Shown here: positions 1-8,313 of the stretch, in pieces | Layout of the letters: every line of letters starts with the position of its first letter | Numbering within the stretch: position 1 is the stretch's first letter | Origin: FEN-1219 sp039933105 | GTDB taxonomy: Bacteria > Pseudomonadota > Gammaproteobacteria > Steroidobacterales > Rariloculaceae | Reading direction: 5' to 3' | DNA: 64,000 nucleotides | Assembly (NCBI GenBank): GCA_039933105.1 | Contig: JBDTOT010000019.1 | Location: forward strand, 1 to 64,000 | Notes under the pieces: model-generated | What the model was told of the DNA's origin: nothing | What the model saw: only the letters and a program-made list of their open reading frames with translations | Databases searched by the model: none | Position numbers and translations under genes: made by a program

Positions 1-1019
1 TGGGTGCGCTGGTCGTCGCGGGCGCGTATGGCGGCTTCGCCTATTGGCAGTTCGTCGCTCACTCTCAATGGTGGCCGTTGGTCGTCCCTCTACTCGCGCA
101 GCTGCCGGCAGCGGTGGCACTCGCGTTGTGGCGCAACTATCGCGACCTCGCGCGGCAGCGGCAACGCGTCCACACCGTGCTCGGCTATTACGTGCCGGCC
201 GCCGTTGCGAACCGACTCGCCGAGCAGAGCACTGCGATGGAGTCGAGCCGCCAACTACTTCATGGCACCTGCCTCGTGACCGACGCTGAGCAATACACGG
301 CGCTCGCCGAACGGTTGGGGCCCGATCCGCTCGCGGCTCTAATGAATGATTACTACAAGGTGCTATTCCGGATCGTCGAGGAATTCGGCGGCGAGATTTC
401 CGATACGGCAGGGGATTCGATGGTGGCGGTGTGGGCCACGGCCGAGCCGAACCCTGACGTGCAAGCGCGCGCGCTACACGCGTCGGTCGCCATGATCGAT
501 GCGGTGGAGGCCTTCAACCGGCAGCGACCGAGCAGTCAGCTGCCGACTCGCATCGGGCTCGAATCCGGCGAACTCGTGATCGGCAATATCGGTTCGGAAC
601 AGCGCTACGAGTATCGGGCCATCGGTGACATCGTGAACACGGCCGCGCGCATCCAGGGGCTGAATAGCGTGCTCGGCACGCGCGTTCTGGTTTCGGCCGC
701 GACGCTCAGCGGACCGGTAGTTCTGCCGACTCGCGAACTAGGCACGTTTCTACTGCGCGGCAAACAGCTGGCCGTGCGCGTGCACGAGCCATTAGCAACG
801 ACGCGCGCAGAATTCGATGCTTCGACGCTGGCGGCGTTCGGTGCTGCGCTGGCCGCGTTTCGTGCCGGTCAATGGCTGGAGGCGCTCGAACTTTTCACGG
901 CACTACGTCAACGCCACAGGGGCGATGGGCCGACGCGCTACTACGCAGCCCTGGCCGAACACTACCTGCGCGAGCCGCCGGCCGCGTGGAATGGCGCAGT
1001 CGTCGTTACCGTGAAGTGA
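1..1019 (+). CDS. Class III adenylate/guanylate cyclase, C-terminal part (CHASE2-type), 5' truncated by window edge
   Basis: The reading frame is open from the window edge to a TGA at 1017-1019, so only the C-terminal part is present. It begins with hydrophobic helices followed by a short linker (RQRQRVHTVLGYYVP), the arrangement seen where CHASE2 sensor cyclases pass from membrane to cytoplasm. The catalytic domain shows the two metal-binding aspartates, in VTDAEQYT and AGDSMVAVW, and the signature AIGDIVNTAARIQGLN. A short C-terminal tail of about 75 residues resembles the TPR-like tail of this subfamily. The predicted role is cAMP or cGMP synthesis in response to an extracytoplasmic signal. 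Substrate choice cannot be settled from what is visible. The Crp/Fnr gene at 1709-2461 is a nearby possible effector, which is only an inference from proximity. Confidence 0.88.
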   Translation, partial: GALVVAGAYGGFAYWQFVAHSQWWPLVVPLLAQLPAAVALALWRNYRDLARQRQRVHTVLGYYVPAAVANRLAEQSTAMESSRQLLHGTCLVTDAEQYTALAERLGPDPLAALMNDYYKVLFRIVEEFGGEISDTAGDSMVAVWATAEPNPDVQARALHASVAMIDAVEAFNRQRPSSQLPTRIGLESGELVIGNIGSEQRYEYRAIGDIVNTAARIQGLNSVLGTRVLVSAATLSGPVVLPTRELGTFLLRGKQLAVRVHEPLATTRAEFDASTLAAFGAALAAFRAGQWLEALELFTALRQRHRGDGPTRYYAALAEHYLREPPAAWNGAVVVTVK

Positions 1020-1025
1020 CTCCGC

Positions 1026-1328
1026 TCACGTCGCGCGGGCTTTCATCGACGACGCAGACTTGATCCTCGCCAGAAAGCTCTGGTGCATGGCCGATCGCGG
1101 CACGTTCTGCTCGAGATAGGCGATGACGTCGTCGAGTGCTGCGACACATTCGCTCTTGGTGCTCGGATCCCGCGCCAGCAACTCGCGCAGCATGCGCTGC
1201 GATTCGTCGCGAACGTCCAAGGGCACCAGCGTGAGCAGGTCGACCATCTTCAAAATCTTGTTCTGATCTTTGAGCGGTAATCGTTCCACCTTGTGGACGA
1301 CTCTGAGTACTTCCTCCGAAACTTGCAT
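1026..1328 (-). CDS. Small conserved helical protein, unknown function
   Basis: A 100-residue protein convergent with the cyclase, 6 bp from its stop. The frame extends further upstream, but the ATG at 1328 is preceded by GGAGGAGC at good spacing, so I start there (MQVSEEVLRVVHKVE). The sequence is predicted mostly alpha-helical, with a LPLKDQNKILKMVDLL segment that resembles the short helical tail of some small XRE-type regulators. No helix-turn-helix, signal peptide, cysteine pair or catalytic motif is visible. I do not recognise the family. It could be a small regulatory or antitoxin-like protein, but no toxin partner lies next to it. Confidence 0.6.
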   Translation of the reverse strand: MQVSEEVLRVVHKVERLPLKDQNKILKMVDLLTLVPLDVRDESQRMLRELLARDPSTKSECVAALDDVIAYLEQNVPRSAMHQSFLARIKSASSMKARAT

Positions 1329-1513
1329 CGGCGCTCCTCCATTTCCGTGGTCGCTCGATGATTTTTTAGCACATCGACTGAGCGCGATCTGTCCGGTGGA
1401 TGACACTTCGCGCGAAAAAGTTCGAGTTGTGTCCGTCGGTTGACAGAACTATGGATTGATTGGTGCAAGTCTACGTTCGCGATGCGAGGTGCATCGCGCC
1501 AACGGAGACCATC

Positions 1514-1684
1514 ATGAAGACGCTTCGCCGATCGCTTGTTGCAGCTGCGCTACTCGTTTCGATCTTCGGTTTGCAATCGACGACGAATGCAACGGCGACG
1601 GCTGCCGCCGCGCCGCCCGTTCACAGAGTGACCGGCTGTTGCTACATGCTCGTCTACGGGAAATGGGTTTGTGTCCCGTGCTGA
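1514..1684 (+). CDS. Tiny exported cysteine-rich peptide, unknown
   Basis: A 56-residue ORF. The ATG at 1514 follows GGAGACC, and the translation begins MKTLRRSLVAAALLVSIFG, a clear signal peptide with two arginines and a hydrophobic core. A likely cleavage region follows in the alanine-rich stretch around residues 28-34. The predicted mature part is only about 24 residues and ends GCCYMLVYGKWVCVPC, with Cys42, Cys43, Cys53 and Cys56, enough for two disulfides. The gene stands alone between the small helical gene and the Crp/Fnr gene, which faces it. There is no adjacent maturation or export gene, so a modified-peptide (RiPP) assignment is not supported. It may be a small periplasmic or secreted disulfide peptide. 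That it is translated rests on the ribosome binding site and the signal peptide only. Confidence 0.55.
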   Translation: MKTLRRSLVAAALLVSIFGLQSTTNATATAAAAPPVHRVTGCCYMLVYGKWVCVPC

Positions 1685-1708
1685 GTTGCCTGCGGGAGCT
1701 CTCGAGCG

Positions 1709-2461
1709 TCAGCGTTCCGCGAACTCGTTGATCGCGCGCCGTAGCGCTTCCGCATTACGGATCACGATTTGCGAACGGCCGAGATCGACCCAGCCGCGCC
1801 GTCGCCAGTCGCTCAAGTGGTGATTGACGACTTGGCGCGTGAGCCCGAGGAACCGGGCCAGCTCGGCTTGCGAAATTCGCAACTCGAGCTGGCCGATCCC
1901 GGTTACGCGTCCGTGCAGCGACGCCAAGATCAGCAGTCGTTTCGCGAGCCGCGCCGGACCGCCTAAGAACGCTGACTCTTCGACGAGCTCGCTCGTCCAG
2001 CGGAGCCGTTCGCACAGCAGCTTGAGCAGATGAATGGCGAGCGGCGGCTCGGCGTGCAGCAGCTGCAGAAAATCGCTGCGGCTGATGATGATCAGCGTGC
2101 TGCGCTCCGTCGCGCGCGCGCCCGCCGTGCGCGGCAGCCCGTCCATCACGGCAATCTCGCCGAACGTGTCGCCGGGCTCCATGATGTTCAAGAAGACTTC
2201 GCGTCCGCGGGCGGCGGTCGCGCTAATGCGAATGCGGCCCGACGCGACGCCATACAGCGCGTCGCCGGGGTCGCCTTGCGAGAAGATCACCGCGCCTTTC
2301 GCGTACGTACGCCGAGTGGCCAACGCGGCGAGCCGTTGCAGCGATACCTCGGTGAGACCGCGAAACAGATAGTTGCGCTTCAGCAGCGTTTGGGTGGCCA
2401 AGCTGCCGGCGAGCAGTGTTTCTGACGGAGACTCGTCCTCGCGACCGACCACTGGCGGCAT
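1709..2461 (-). CDS. Crp/Fnr family transcriptional regulator
   Basis: A 250-residue protein, slightly longer than E. coli CRP. The N-terminal cyclic-nucleotide-binding fold spans about residues 35-145 (YAKGAVIFSQGDPGDALYGV, then EPGDTFGEIAVMDGLPRTA, which is the phosphate-binding-cassette region). A C-terminal winged helix follows at about residues 185-235 (ISQAELARFLGLTRQVVNHH). No N-terminal cysteine cluster typical of FNR iron-sulfur sensing is present. The PBC-like motif keeps GE and PR-TA but not the complete CRP cAMP set, so the ligand is uncertain. It is divergent from the FtsX-type permease, with a 168-bp shared intergenic region. It lies about 700 bp from a nucleotide cyclase, so a cyclic-nucleotide response is possible (inference). 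Confidence 0.9.
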   Translation of the reverse strand: MPPVVGREDESPSETLLAGSLATQTLLKRNYLFRGLTEVSLQRLAALATRRTYAKGAVIFSQGDPGDALYGVASGRIRISATAARGREVFLNIMEPGDTFGEIAVMDGLPRTAGARATERSTLIIISRSDFLQLLHAEPPLAIHLLKLLCERLRWTSELVEESAFLGGPARLAKRLLILASLHGRVTGIGQLELRISQAELARFLGLTRQVVNHHLSDWRRRGWVDLGRSQIVIRNAEALRRAINEFAER

Positions 2462-2629
2462 TCGGGCTCCTGGCGCACGCTCCCGGCGCCAGGGCCGTTC
2501 GCGGACGGCAGCCAGTATGGTCGGGCCCGCGCGGAATGCAAGACAGACGCCGATCGACTGGCGCTGCGGTTTCGAAGCTGCGTTATCGTTACGTTCCCCT
2601 ACACTGACGTGTCTGCACGGGAGATTGTT

Positions 2630-5119
2630 TTGAGCAGAATCCCATGGCGATTGGGCGCTCGCTTGCTGGTGCGCGACTGGCGGTCCGGCGAGGTAGTGGT
2701 CCTGTTCGCGTCAATGGTCGTGGCGGTCGCCGCGATGAGTGCAGTCACCTTCTTCACGGACCGTGTCCGCGCCGCTGTGTCTCAGCAGGCCGGCGAGGCG
2801 CTCGCTGCGGATCTGCGAATCGAAGCGAACACTGAACTACCGGCCGCCGTGAGTGCGGCTGCCGAACGACATGGCCTTGGTACGGCAAACGTCGTGAGCC
2901 TGCGCAGCGTTGTGGTGGCGGGGCAGACGACGTCGCTCGCGGATGTGCGGGGTGTGACGGCGGCGTATCCGTTGCGCGGCGATGTGCGTGTGGCGGACTG
3001 GCTCGGCGGAGTGCCGCAGCTGGCCGCCGGCGCTCCGCGTCGCGGTGAAGTTTGGGCGGAGCCGAGCCTGCTCGCTCGTCTCGGTGTCGCCGTGGGCGAC
3101 GAGCTCGAGGTGGGCACGTTGCGGCTGCGCGTCACGCACACGCTCGAGTTTCGTCCCGACGAGGGTTGGCGTTTCACCGAGATCGCGCCGACCGCACTCT
3201 TGTCGCTCGACGACGTGCTCGCATCCGGGTTGCTCGCGCCGGGCAGTATCTCGCGTCGCGCTGCGCTGTACGCCGGCGGCCCGGAGGCGCTTGCGGCGTT
3301 CCGCGCCGAGATTGCGCCGCTGCTGCGGCCGCAAGACAGAGTCGAGGATTATCGCGACGGTCGGCCCGAGGTACGCGCGGCTATAGGCAATGCGGAACGA
3401 TTCCTCGAGCTCGCCGCGCTCGTCAGCGTGCTGCTCGGCGGTGTTGCGGTGGCAATGGCGGCGCGGCGTTTCGTCGCACGGCGGCTAGATGCCGTCGCGC
3501 TAATGAAGTGTCTCGGCCTGCGACATCGCGAAGTGTTGGCATTACACCTCGTGCAGTTACTGCTGCTCGTGGCGGTCGCCGCGTTCGTGGGCAGCGTGGT
3601 CGGCTATCTCGCACAGTTCGGTTTGACGGCGCTGCTCGCCGGTCTGATCGAGGCGAAGCTGCCAGCACCCGGTCTTCAGAGCGTAGCGCTCGGTCCCATT
3701 ACCGCGGTCGCGGTCGCCATCGGTTGTGCGTTGCCGCCGCTGCTGCAACTAGGCGCGGTGCCGCCGGCGCGTGTGTTGCGTAACGACGTCGGGCCGCCGC
3801 AATTGCGGTATGCAACCATCTACGGCGTAGCCGCAGCCGCCGTGACGGGACTGATGTACGTTCTCTTCGGCGACGCGAAGCTCATTATCTATCTGCTCGG
3901 CGGCACCGTCGTGACGTTCTTCGTGCTGTATTTCGCCGGGCGGCTGCTCGTGCTGTTGCTGCAGCGCGTGCGCGGCGGTGTGGGTGTCGCGTGGCGTTAT
4001 GGTATTGCGAACGTCGCGCGCCGCGGGCGCGAGAGCAGCGTACAAGTCGTGGCGTTCGGCATCGGACTCATGGTGCTCTTGCTGCTGACCTCGGTGCGCA
4101 CCGAGCTCATGTCGGAGTGGCGTGCCAGCTTGCCTGCGGATGCGCCGGATCACTTCCTCTTCAACATTCAGCCGCAACAGCGCGCCGCGGTAGGCGCCGC
4201 GCTCGTCGCAGCCGGCGTCGAGTCGCCGCAGTTCACTCCGCTTGTGCGAGCGCGCATCAGCATGGTCAACGGTAAGCCGGCAGCGGAATTTCCGGCGCCA
4301 ACGGAACGTGGTAGGCGTGAGCTCACCGATGAGCTGAATCTGTCTTGGTCCGCTGACCTTCCGGGTGCCAACGAAGTCGTCTCGGGTAATTGGTGGAGTG
4401 GGGCCGGCGAGCCGGAGCTCTCGATCGAGGACGACCTGCGAGTGGCGATGGGACTCAAGCTCGGCGACGAGGTCACGTTCGAGATCGGCGGCGAGAGTCT
4501 TGCGGTACGGCTCACGAACACGCGGCTCGTGCACTGGGACTCTTTCAAGCCGAATTTCTTCTTGGTCTTGAGCCCTGGCGCGGTCGAGCACTATGCGCAG
4601 ACCTACATCACGAGCTTGCACGTCGGTCCGGAGCGACGCAGCTTGACCATCGATCTGATCCGTCAGTTTCCGAGCGTGTCGATCATCGATGTGGGTGCGG
4701 TGATCGAACAGGTGCGCAGCTCGATGGACCGCGCCGCGCTCGCCGTTCAATACGTGTTCCTGTTTACGTTGGCAGCGGGAATCATGGTGCTGCTTGCCGC
4801 CATCCAAGCAACGCGCGACGAACGAATGTTCGAGAGCGCGGTGCTGCGGACACTCGGTGCTCGACGCAGCGTCGTGTTGCAGGGCGTTGCGGCCGAGTTT
4901 ACTGCGCTCGGACTTCTCGCCGGGACTTTGGCCGCTGTCGGTGCCGCTAGCATTGGCTACGTCGTCGCGACGCAGTTGTTCAACCTGAGTTACGTTCCCG
5001 GTGTGGCGCTATGGCTTGGTGGGCTACTCGCCGGCGCGGCCGTCGTCGGCATCAGCGGCACGCTTGCCGTGCGCTCCGTCGTCAATCAATCGCCGGTCGT
5101 GACGCTGCGCGGCGCGTGA
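2630..5119 (+). CDS. FtsX-like ABC transporter permease (YbbP-type)
   Basis: An inner-membrane protein of about 830 residues with the layout of YbbP/LolC-related large permeases. It has an N-terminal helix, a large periplasmic domain, a group of three helices near residues 260-375 and 380-460, a second periplasmic domain and a final FtsX-type helix bundle (AAIQATRDERMFESAVLRTL). The frame is open from a GTG at 2609. I prefer the TTG at 2630 because GGGAG lies 6 bases upstream, whereas 2609 has no Shine-Dalgarno. In this family the permease normally works with an ATPase (YbbA) that energises export or release of lipids or lipoproteins. No ATPase gene is adjacent here: the upstream neighbour is the divergent Crp/Fnr gene. 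The partner must be encoded elsewhere, or the protein works differently. Confidence 0.88.
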   Translation: MSRIPWRLGARLLVRDWRSGEVVVLFASMVVAVAAMSAVTFFTDRVRAAVSQQAGEALAADLRIEANTELPAAVSAAAERHGLGTANVVSLRSVVVAGQTTSLADVRGVTAAYPLRGDVRVADWLGGVPQLAAGAPRRGEVWAEPSLLARLGVAVGDELEVGTLRLRVTHTLEFRPDEGWRFTEIAPTALLSLDDVLASGLLAPGSISRRAALYAGGPEALAAFRAEIAPLLRPQDRVEDYRDGRPEVRAAIGNAERFLELAALVSVLLGGVAVAMAARRFVARRLDAVALMKCLGLRHREVLALHLVQLLLLVAVAAFVGSVVGYLAQFGLTALLAGLIEAKLPAPGLQSVALGPITAVAVAIGCALPPLLQLGAVPPARVLRNDVGPPQLRYATIYGVAAAAVTGLMYVLFGDAKLIIYLLGGTVVTFFVLYFAGRLLVLLLQRVRGGVGVAWRYGIANVARRGRESSVQVVAFGIGLMVLLLLTSVRTELMSEWRASLPADAPDHFLFNIQPQQRAAVGAALVAAGVESPQFTPLVRARISMVNGKPAAEFPAPTERGRRELTDELNLSWSADLPGANEVVSGNWWSGAGEPELSIEDDLRVAMGLKLGDEVTFEIGGESLAVRLTNTRLVHWDSFKPNFFLVLSPGAVEHYAQTYITSLHVGPERRSLTIDLIRQFPSVSIIDVGAVIEQVRSSMDRAALAVQYVFLFTLAAGIMVLLAAIQATRDERMFESAVLRTLGARRSVVLQGVAAEFTALGLLAGTLAAVGAASIGYVVATQLFNLSYVPGVALWLGGLLAGAAVVGISGTLAVRSVVNQSPVVTLRGA

Positions 5120-5203
5120 GTCGGTCCGCCCGCTGGCTGGCGAATACGAGTGGTCGCTGGCCAGGGTTATGATGCCGCACGTATTCCATCCGGAGCTTCG
5201 CCG

Positions 5204-5881
5204 ATGATCGAGTTGTTCACCGCAGCCACACCAAACGGCTGGAAGGCCTCCATCACGCTCGAGGAGCTTGGTCTTCCTTATAAGGTTCGGCCGATTAGCT
5301 TCGACAAGAGTGAGCAGAAGGAGCCGTGGTTCCTGAAGATCAACCCGAACGGCCGCATTCCGGCGATCGTGGACCACGACAACGGCGGGTTTGCGGTGTT
5401 CGAGTCGGGCGCGCTGATGATTTATTTGGCCGAGAAGGCGGGCAAGCTGCTGCCGAGCGATGTCAAAGGCCGTTCGCTCGTCATTCAGTGGCTGATGTTC
5501 CAGATGGGCGGCGTTGGCCCAATGATGGGGCAGGCCAACGTATTCTTCCGCTACGCGCCCGAGCGTATTCCCTACGCAATCGATCGCTATCAGCGCGAAG
5601 TGCGGCGGCTGTTCCAGGTGTTGAATACTCAGCTTGCCGATCACGAATACCTGGCCGGCGATTATTCGATCGCAGATATCGCGAGCTGGTCGTGGGTGTT
5701 TGGTTACAAATGGTCCGGCGTCAGCATCGATGGGCTCGATCACTTGCGCCGCTGGATGGATGCCATTGGGACGCGGCCCGCCGTGATCCGCGGCAAGGAC
5801 GTTCCGGTGCCCACCGACATGGACGAGATGATCCGCAAAGCCGACGAGGCCAAAACCAAAGTGCAGGGGATCTTGGTATAG
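5204..5881 (+). CDS. yfcG: Glutathione S-transferase family protein, YfcG/YghU-like disulfide reductase
   Basis: A 225-residue GST-fold protein. The ATG at 5204 follows CGGAGC. The N-terminal thioredoxin-like domain begins MIELFTAATPNG, carrying the T-x-N motif that in E. coli YfcG replaces the usual catalytic Tyr/Ser/Cys and holds glutathione. NPNGRIPAIVDHD and FESGALMIYLAEK complete the glutathione site. The helical domain contains WLMFQMGGVGPMMGQ and the family-typical DYSIADIASWSWV. YfcG-type enzymes reduce disulfides with glutathione and have little classical transferase activity (family knowledge). It precedes an aldehyde dehydrogenase after a 175-bp gap and may share a detoxification role with it. 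The exact substrate is unknown. Confidence 0.88.
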   Translation: MIELFTAATPNGWKASITLEELGLPYKVRPISFDKSEQKEPWFLKINPNGRIPAIVDHDNGGFAVFESGALMIYLAEKAGKLLPSDVKGRSLVIQWLMFQMGGVGPMMGQANVFFRYAPERIPYAIDRYQREVRRLFQVLNTQLADHEYLAGDYSIADIASWSWVFGYKWSGVSIDGLDHLRRWMDAIGTRPAVIRGKDVPVPTDMDEMIRKADEAKTKVQGILV

Positions 5882-6056
5882 CCGTACCAGGTTCTGAATC
5901 GCGGCTTGCGGGCCCCCCGAGCCTGGTTCTACACTCGGTAGACTTTCGTCATGCCGTGCGCCTCGAGAATACGTGCCCGTCCCTCATCGCGAGGGCGAGG
6001 GGCAATAATCGCCACACGGCGCGAGCCCGCACACCAACGATAATTCGAGGAATCCG

Positions 6057-7565
6057 ATGAGCGCTTCGATCGCCAGTCAGCCCGCCCCGTCGGCAGAGGT
6101 TGCCGCGTTCTTGCGCCGCCCGGCGCGTCTCTTGATCGGTGGCGAGTGGGTGCAGTCGGAGTCGAGCGTCCGAATTCCGGTGATCGATCCCGCTACCGGC
6201 GTCGAGATCGCGTCGATCGCTGATGCGAATCGCGCCGACGTCGACAAGGCGGTGGCCGCCGCGCGCGAGGCTTTCGAGCGCGGCGCGTGGACGAAGATGC
6301 TACCCGCCGAGCGCGAAGCGCTGATCTGGCGGCTCTCGGACCTGATCGATAAGCACGCGGACGAGCTTGCAGAACTCGAGAGCATCGACAACGGCAAGAC
6401 GAAGAAAATGGCCGGTATCGTCGACGTTCCCGGCGCCCGCAATTATTTTCGCTACATGGCCGGTTGGGCCACCAAAATCGAAGGGTCCACGATCGAGATC
6501 TCGGTCGGAGCCCCCGCAGGTGGGCGCGTGAACGCATTCACCCGCCGCGAGCCGGTGGGCGTCGTCGCGCAAATCATTCCGTGGAACTTCCCGCTCGTGA
6601 TGGCCGCGTGGAAGCTCGGTCCTGCGCTGGCGGCTGGTTGCACCTGCATTCTGAAGCCAGCCGAGCAGACTCCTCTCACGGCGCTGCGACTGGGCGAGCT
6701 CATCATGGAAGCCGGCTTCCCGGCCGGTGTGGTGAACATTCTTACGGGTTACGGCGAAACGGTGGGCGCGGCGCTCGTCACACATCCCGGCGTCGACAAG
6801 ATCGCATTCACGGGTTCCACGTTGGTCGGCAAGCTGATCAACAAGGCGGCCACGGATTCACTGAAACGCGTGTCGCTCGAGCTCGGCGGCAAATCGCCAG
6901 TCGTGGTGCTGCCCGACGCAGATCTCGACACCGTGATCAGGGGCGCCGCGGGTGCCATTTTCTTCAATGCGGGCCAAGTCTGTGCGGCCGGCTCGCGGCT
7001 CTATGTGCACCGCAAGCTGTTCGATCGTGTGGTGGAGGGCGTGGGTGCGGCCGCGGAATCCATCCTTCTCGGCCCCGGCCTCGACCCGGGCACCCAGATG
7101 GGGCCGCTCGTGTCGCGCGAGCAGCAGGAACGCGTCATGGGGTACATTCAGTCCGGCCGCAGCGAGGGCGCCTCCATCGTGGCCGGTGGCGAAGCGCCGT
7201 CACATCCCGGGTACTACGTACGGCCGACCGTCATTGCCGACGTCAAAGGTTCGATGCGCGTAGTGCAGGAGGAGATCTTCGGGCCGGTCGTGGTAGCGCA
7301 GCGATTCGACGATCTCGACGAAGTAGCGCGCCTCGCCAACGATACGCCCTACGGTCTCAGCGCCAGCATCTGGTCGAACGATCTGAGCGCCGTGCATCGT
7401 CTAGTACCCAAGCTCAAGGCGGGCACGGTGTGGGTCAACACGCACGGGCCGGTCGACGCGAACATGCCGTTCGGCGGTTTCAAGCAGTCTGGGCTCGGTC
7501 GCGAGCACGGGCGGGTGGGCGTTGAGATGTACACGGAAGTGAAGTCCGTCTGCATGTTCGTTTGA
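6057..7565 (+). CDS. NAD(P)-dependent aldehyde dehydrogenase
   Basis: A 502-residue class I/II ALDH of full length. The catalytic base Glu275 (LELGGKSPVVVLPDADLD) and nucleophile Cys309 (FFNAGQVCAAGSRL) are 34 residues apart, the spacing of active enzymes. The cofactor region has IIPWNFPLVMAAWKLGPAL and FTGSTLVGK. The VCAAGSRLYVH stretch is typical of the phenylacetaldehyde/betaine-type branch, but the substrate cannot be assigned from sequence alone. The ATG at 6057 follows GAGGAATCCG. Its stop overlaps the region just before the TetR gene, which starts 20 bases later, suggesting co-transcription and control by that regulator. Confidence 0.92.
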   Translation: MSASIASQPAPSAEVAAFLRRPARLLIGGEWVQSESSVRIPVIDPATGVEIASIADANRADVDKAVAAAREAFERGAWTKMLPAEREALIWRLSDLIDKHADELAELESIDNGKTKKMAGIVDVPGARNYFRYMAGWATKIEGSTIEISVGAPAGGRVNAFTRREPVGVVAQIIPWNFPLVMAAWKLGPALAAGCTCILKPAEQTPLTALRLGELIMEAGFPAGVVNILTGYGETVGAALVTHPGVDKIAFTGSTLVGKLINKAATDSLKRVSLELGGKSPVVVLPDADLDTVIRGAAGAIFFNAGQVCAAGSRLYVHRKLFDRVVEGVGAAAESILLGPGLDPGTQMGPLVSREQQERVMGYIQSGRSEGASIVAGGEAPSHPGYYVRPTVIADVKGSMRVVQEEIFGPVVVAQRFDDLDEVARLANDTPYGLSASIWSNDLSAVHRLVPKLKAGTVWVNTHGPVDANMPFGGFKQSGLGREHGRVGVEMYTEVKSVCMFV

Positions 7566-7585
7566 TGATCTTACGAGGGGGTCTA

Positions 7586-8305
7586 ATGAGTTCTGCTTTC
7601 GAAAAGGACGTCAAAGAAGCTGCTCGCCGTCGCGAAATCGAGCGGCGCACGACAGTGGCGCCGACTCGCGGTGTTGCGAGCCTGGTGCGGTCGCTCACCG
7701 AAGGAACCGTGCGGCCAAAAGCGAAAGAGCAGGAAGTGCTCGACGTTGCCACGGCGTACTTCCTCGAGCACGGGTACGAAGGCGCGAGCATCAACGCGAT
7801 GGCCCGCAGCTCCGGTATCTCCAAGGAATCGATCTACCGTTACTTCAGCAGCAAGAAACAGCTGTTCGAAGCCGTGATCGGCCGCGAGTTAGTCGAATAT
7901 CGGCGCGCGCTCGATCACCTTGATTCAATCCTGAGGTCGCTCGAGTTGCGCGCGGCATTGGTCATGGTCGTGGAGACCACGCTTGCGCTGATCACGACGG
8001 ATCGCACGCTCGCACTGCGGCGGTTGATCTTCGACGAAGCTACGCGCTCGCCAGACGTCGGCCAGCATTACTACAAGATCGGTCCGGGCAGGGCCTATGC
8101 TGTGCTGCAAAAGGTATTTGAGACGCATGACCATGAAAGCGACTTCGATGTGCAGAAGCTAAGCGAATATTTTGTTGCGTTCATGTCTTGGAAGATGACG
8201 CTCGAGCGGCAGTGCGCGGTGCGTACGCAGCCCACGGCCGAGGAAATCTCGGCGCATGCGGCCGTTTTTGTCGACGACTTCATGAAGGCGTTCCTGAAGT
8301 CGTAG
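7586..8305 (+). CDS. TetR/AcrR family transcriptional regulator
   Basis: A 239-residue regulator. The ATG at 7586 follows a strong GAGGGGG; an earlier in-frame ATG at 7565 overlaps the ALDH stop and lacks a ribosome binding site. A charged N-terminal extension of about 45 residues precedes the TetR helix-turn-helix (EVLDVATAYFLEHGYEGASI, then SGISKESIYRYFSSKKQLF). The C-terminal ligand domain contains a TetR_C-type DEATRSPDVGQHYY segment. It lies between the aldehyde dehydrogenase and the Tat-exported amidohydrolase, all on the same strand. It therefore likely represses this small catabolic or detoxification cluster (inference from position). The inducer is unknown. Confidence 0.92.
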   Translation: MSSAFEKDVKEAARRREIERRTTVAPTRGVASLVRSLTEGTVRPKAKEQEVLDVATAYFLEHGYEGASINAMARSSGISKESIYRYFSSKKQLFEAVIGRELVEYRRALDHLDSILRSLELRAALVMVVETTLALITTDRTLALRRLIFDEATRSPDVGQHYYKIGPGRAYAVLQKVFETHDHESDFDVQKLSEYFVAFMSWKMTLERQCAVRTQPTAEEISAHAAVFVDDFMKAFLKS

Positions 8306-8313
8306 TAATCACA

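Noticed and set aside
3749..4807. 352-residue ORF on the minus strand inside the permease gene
   Set aside because: It is antisense to a clear FtsX-type permease and its translation is an Arg/His/Gln-rich mixture with no domain or ribosome binding site, typical of a GC-rich shadow frame.
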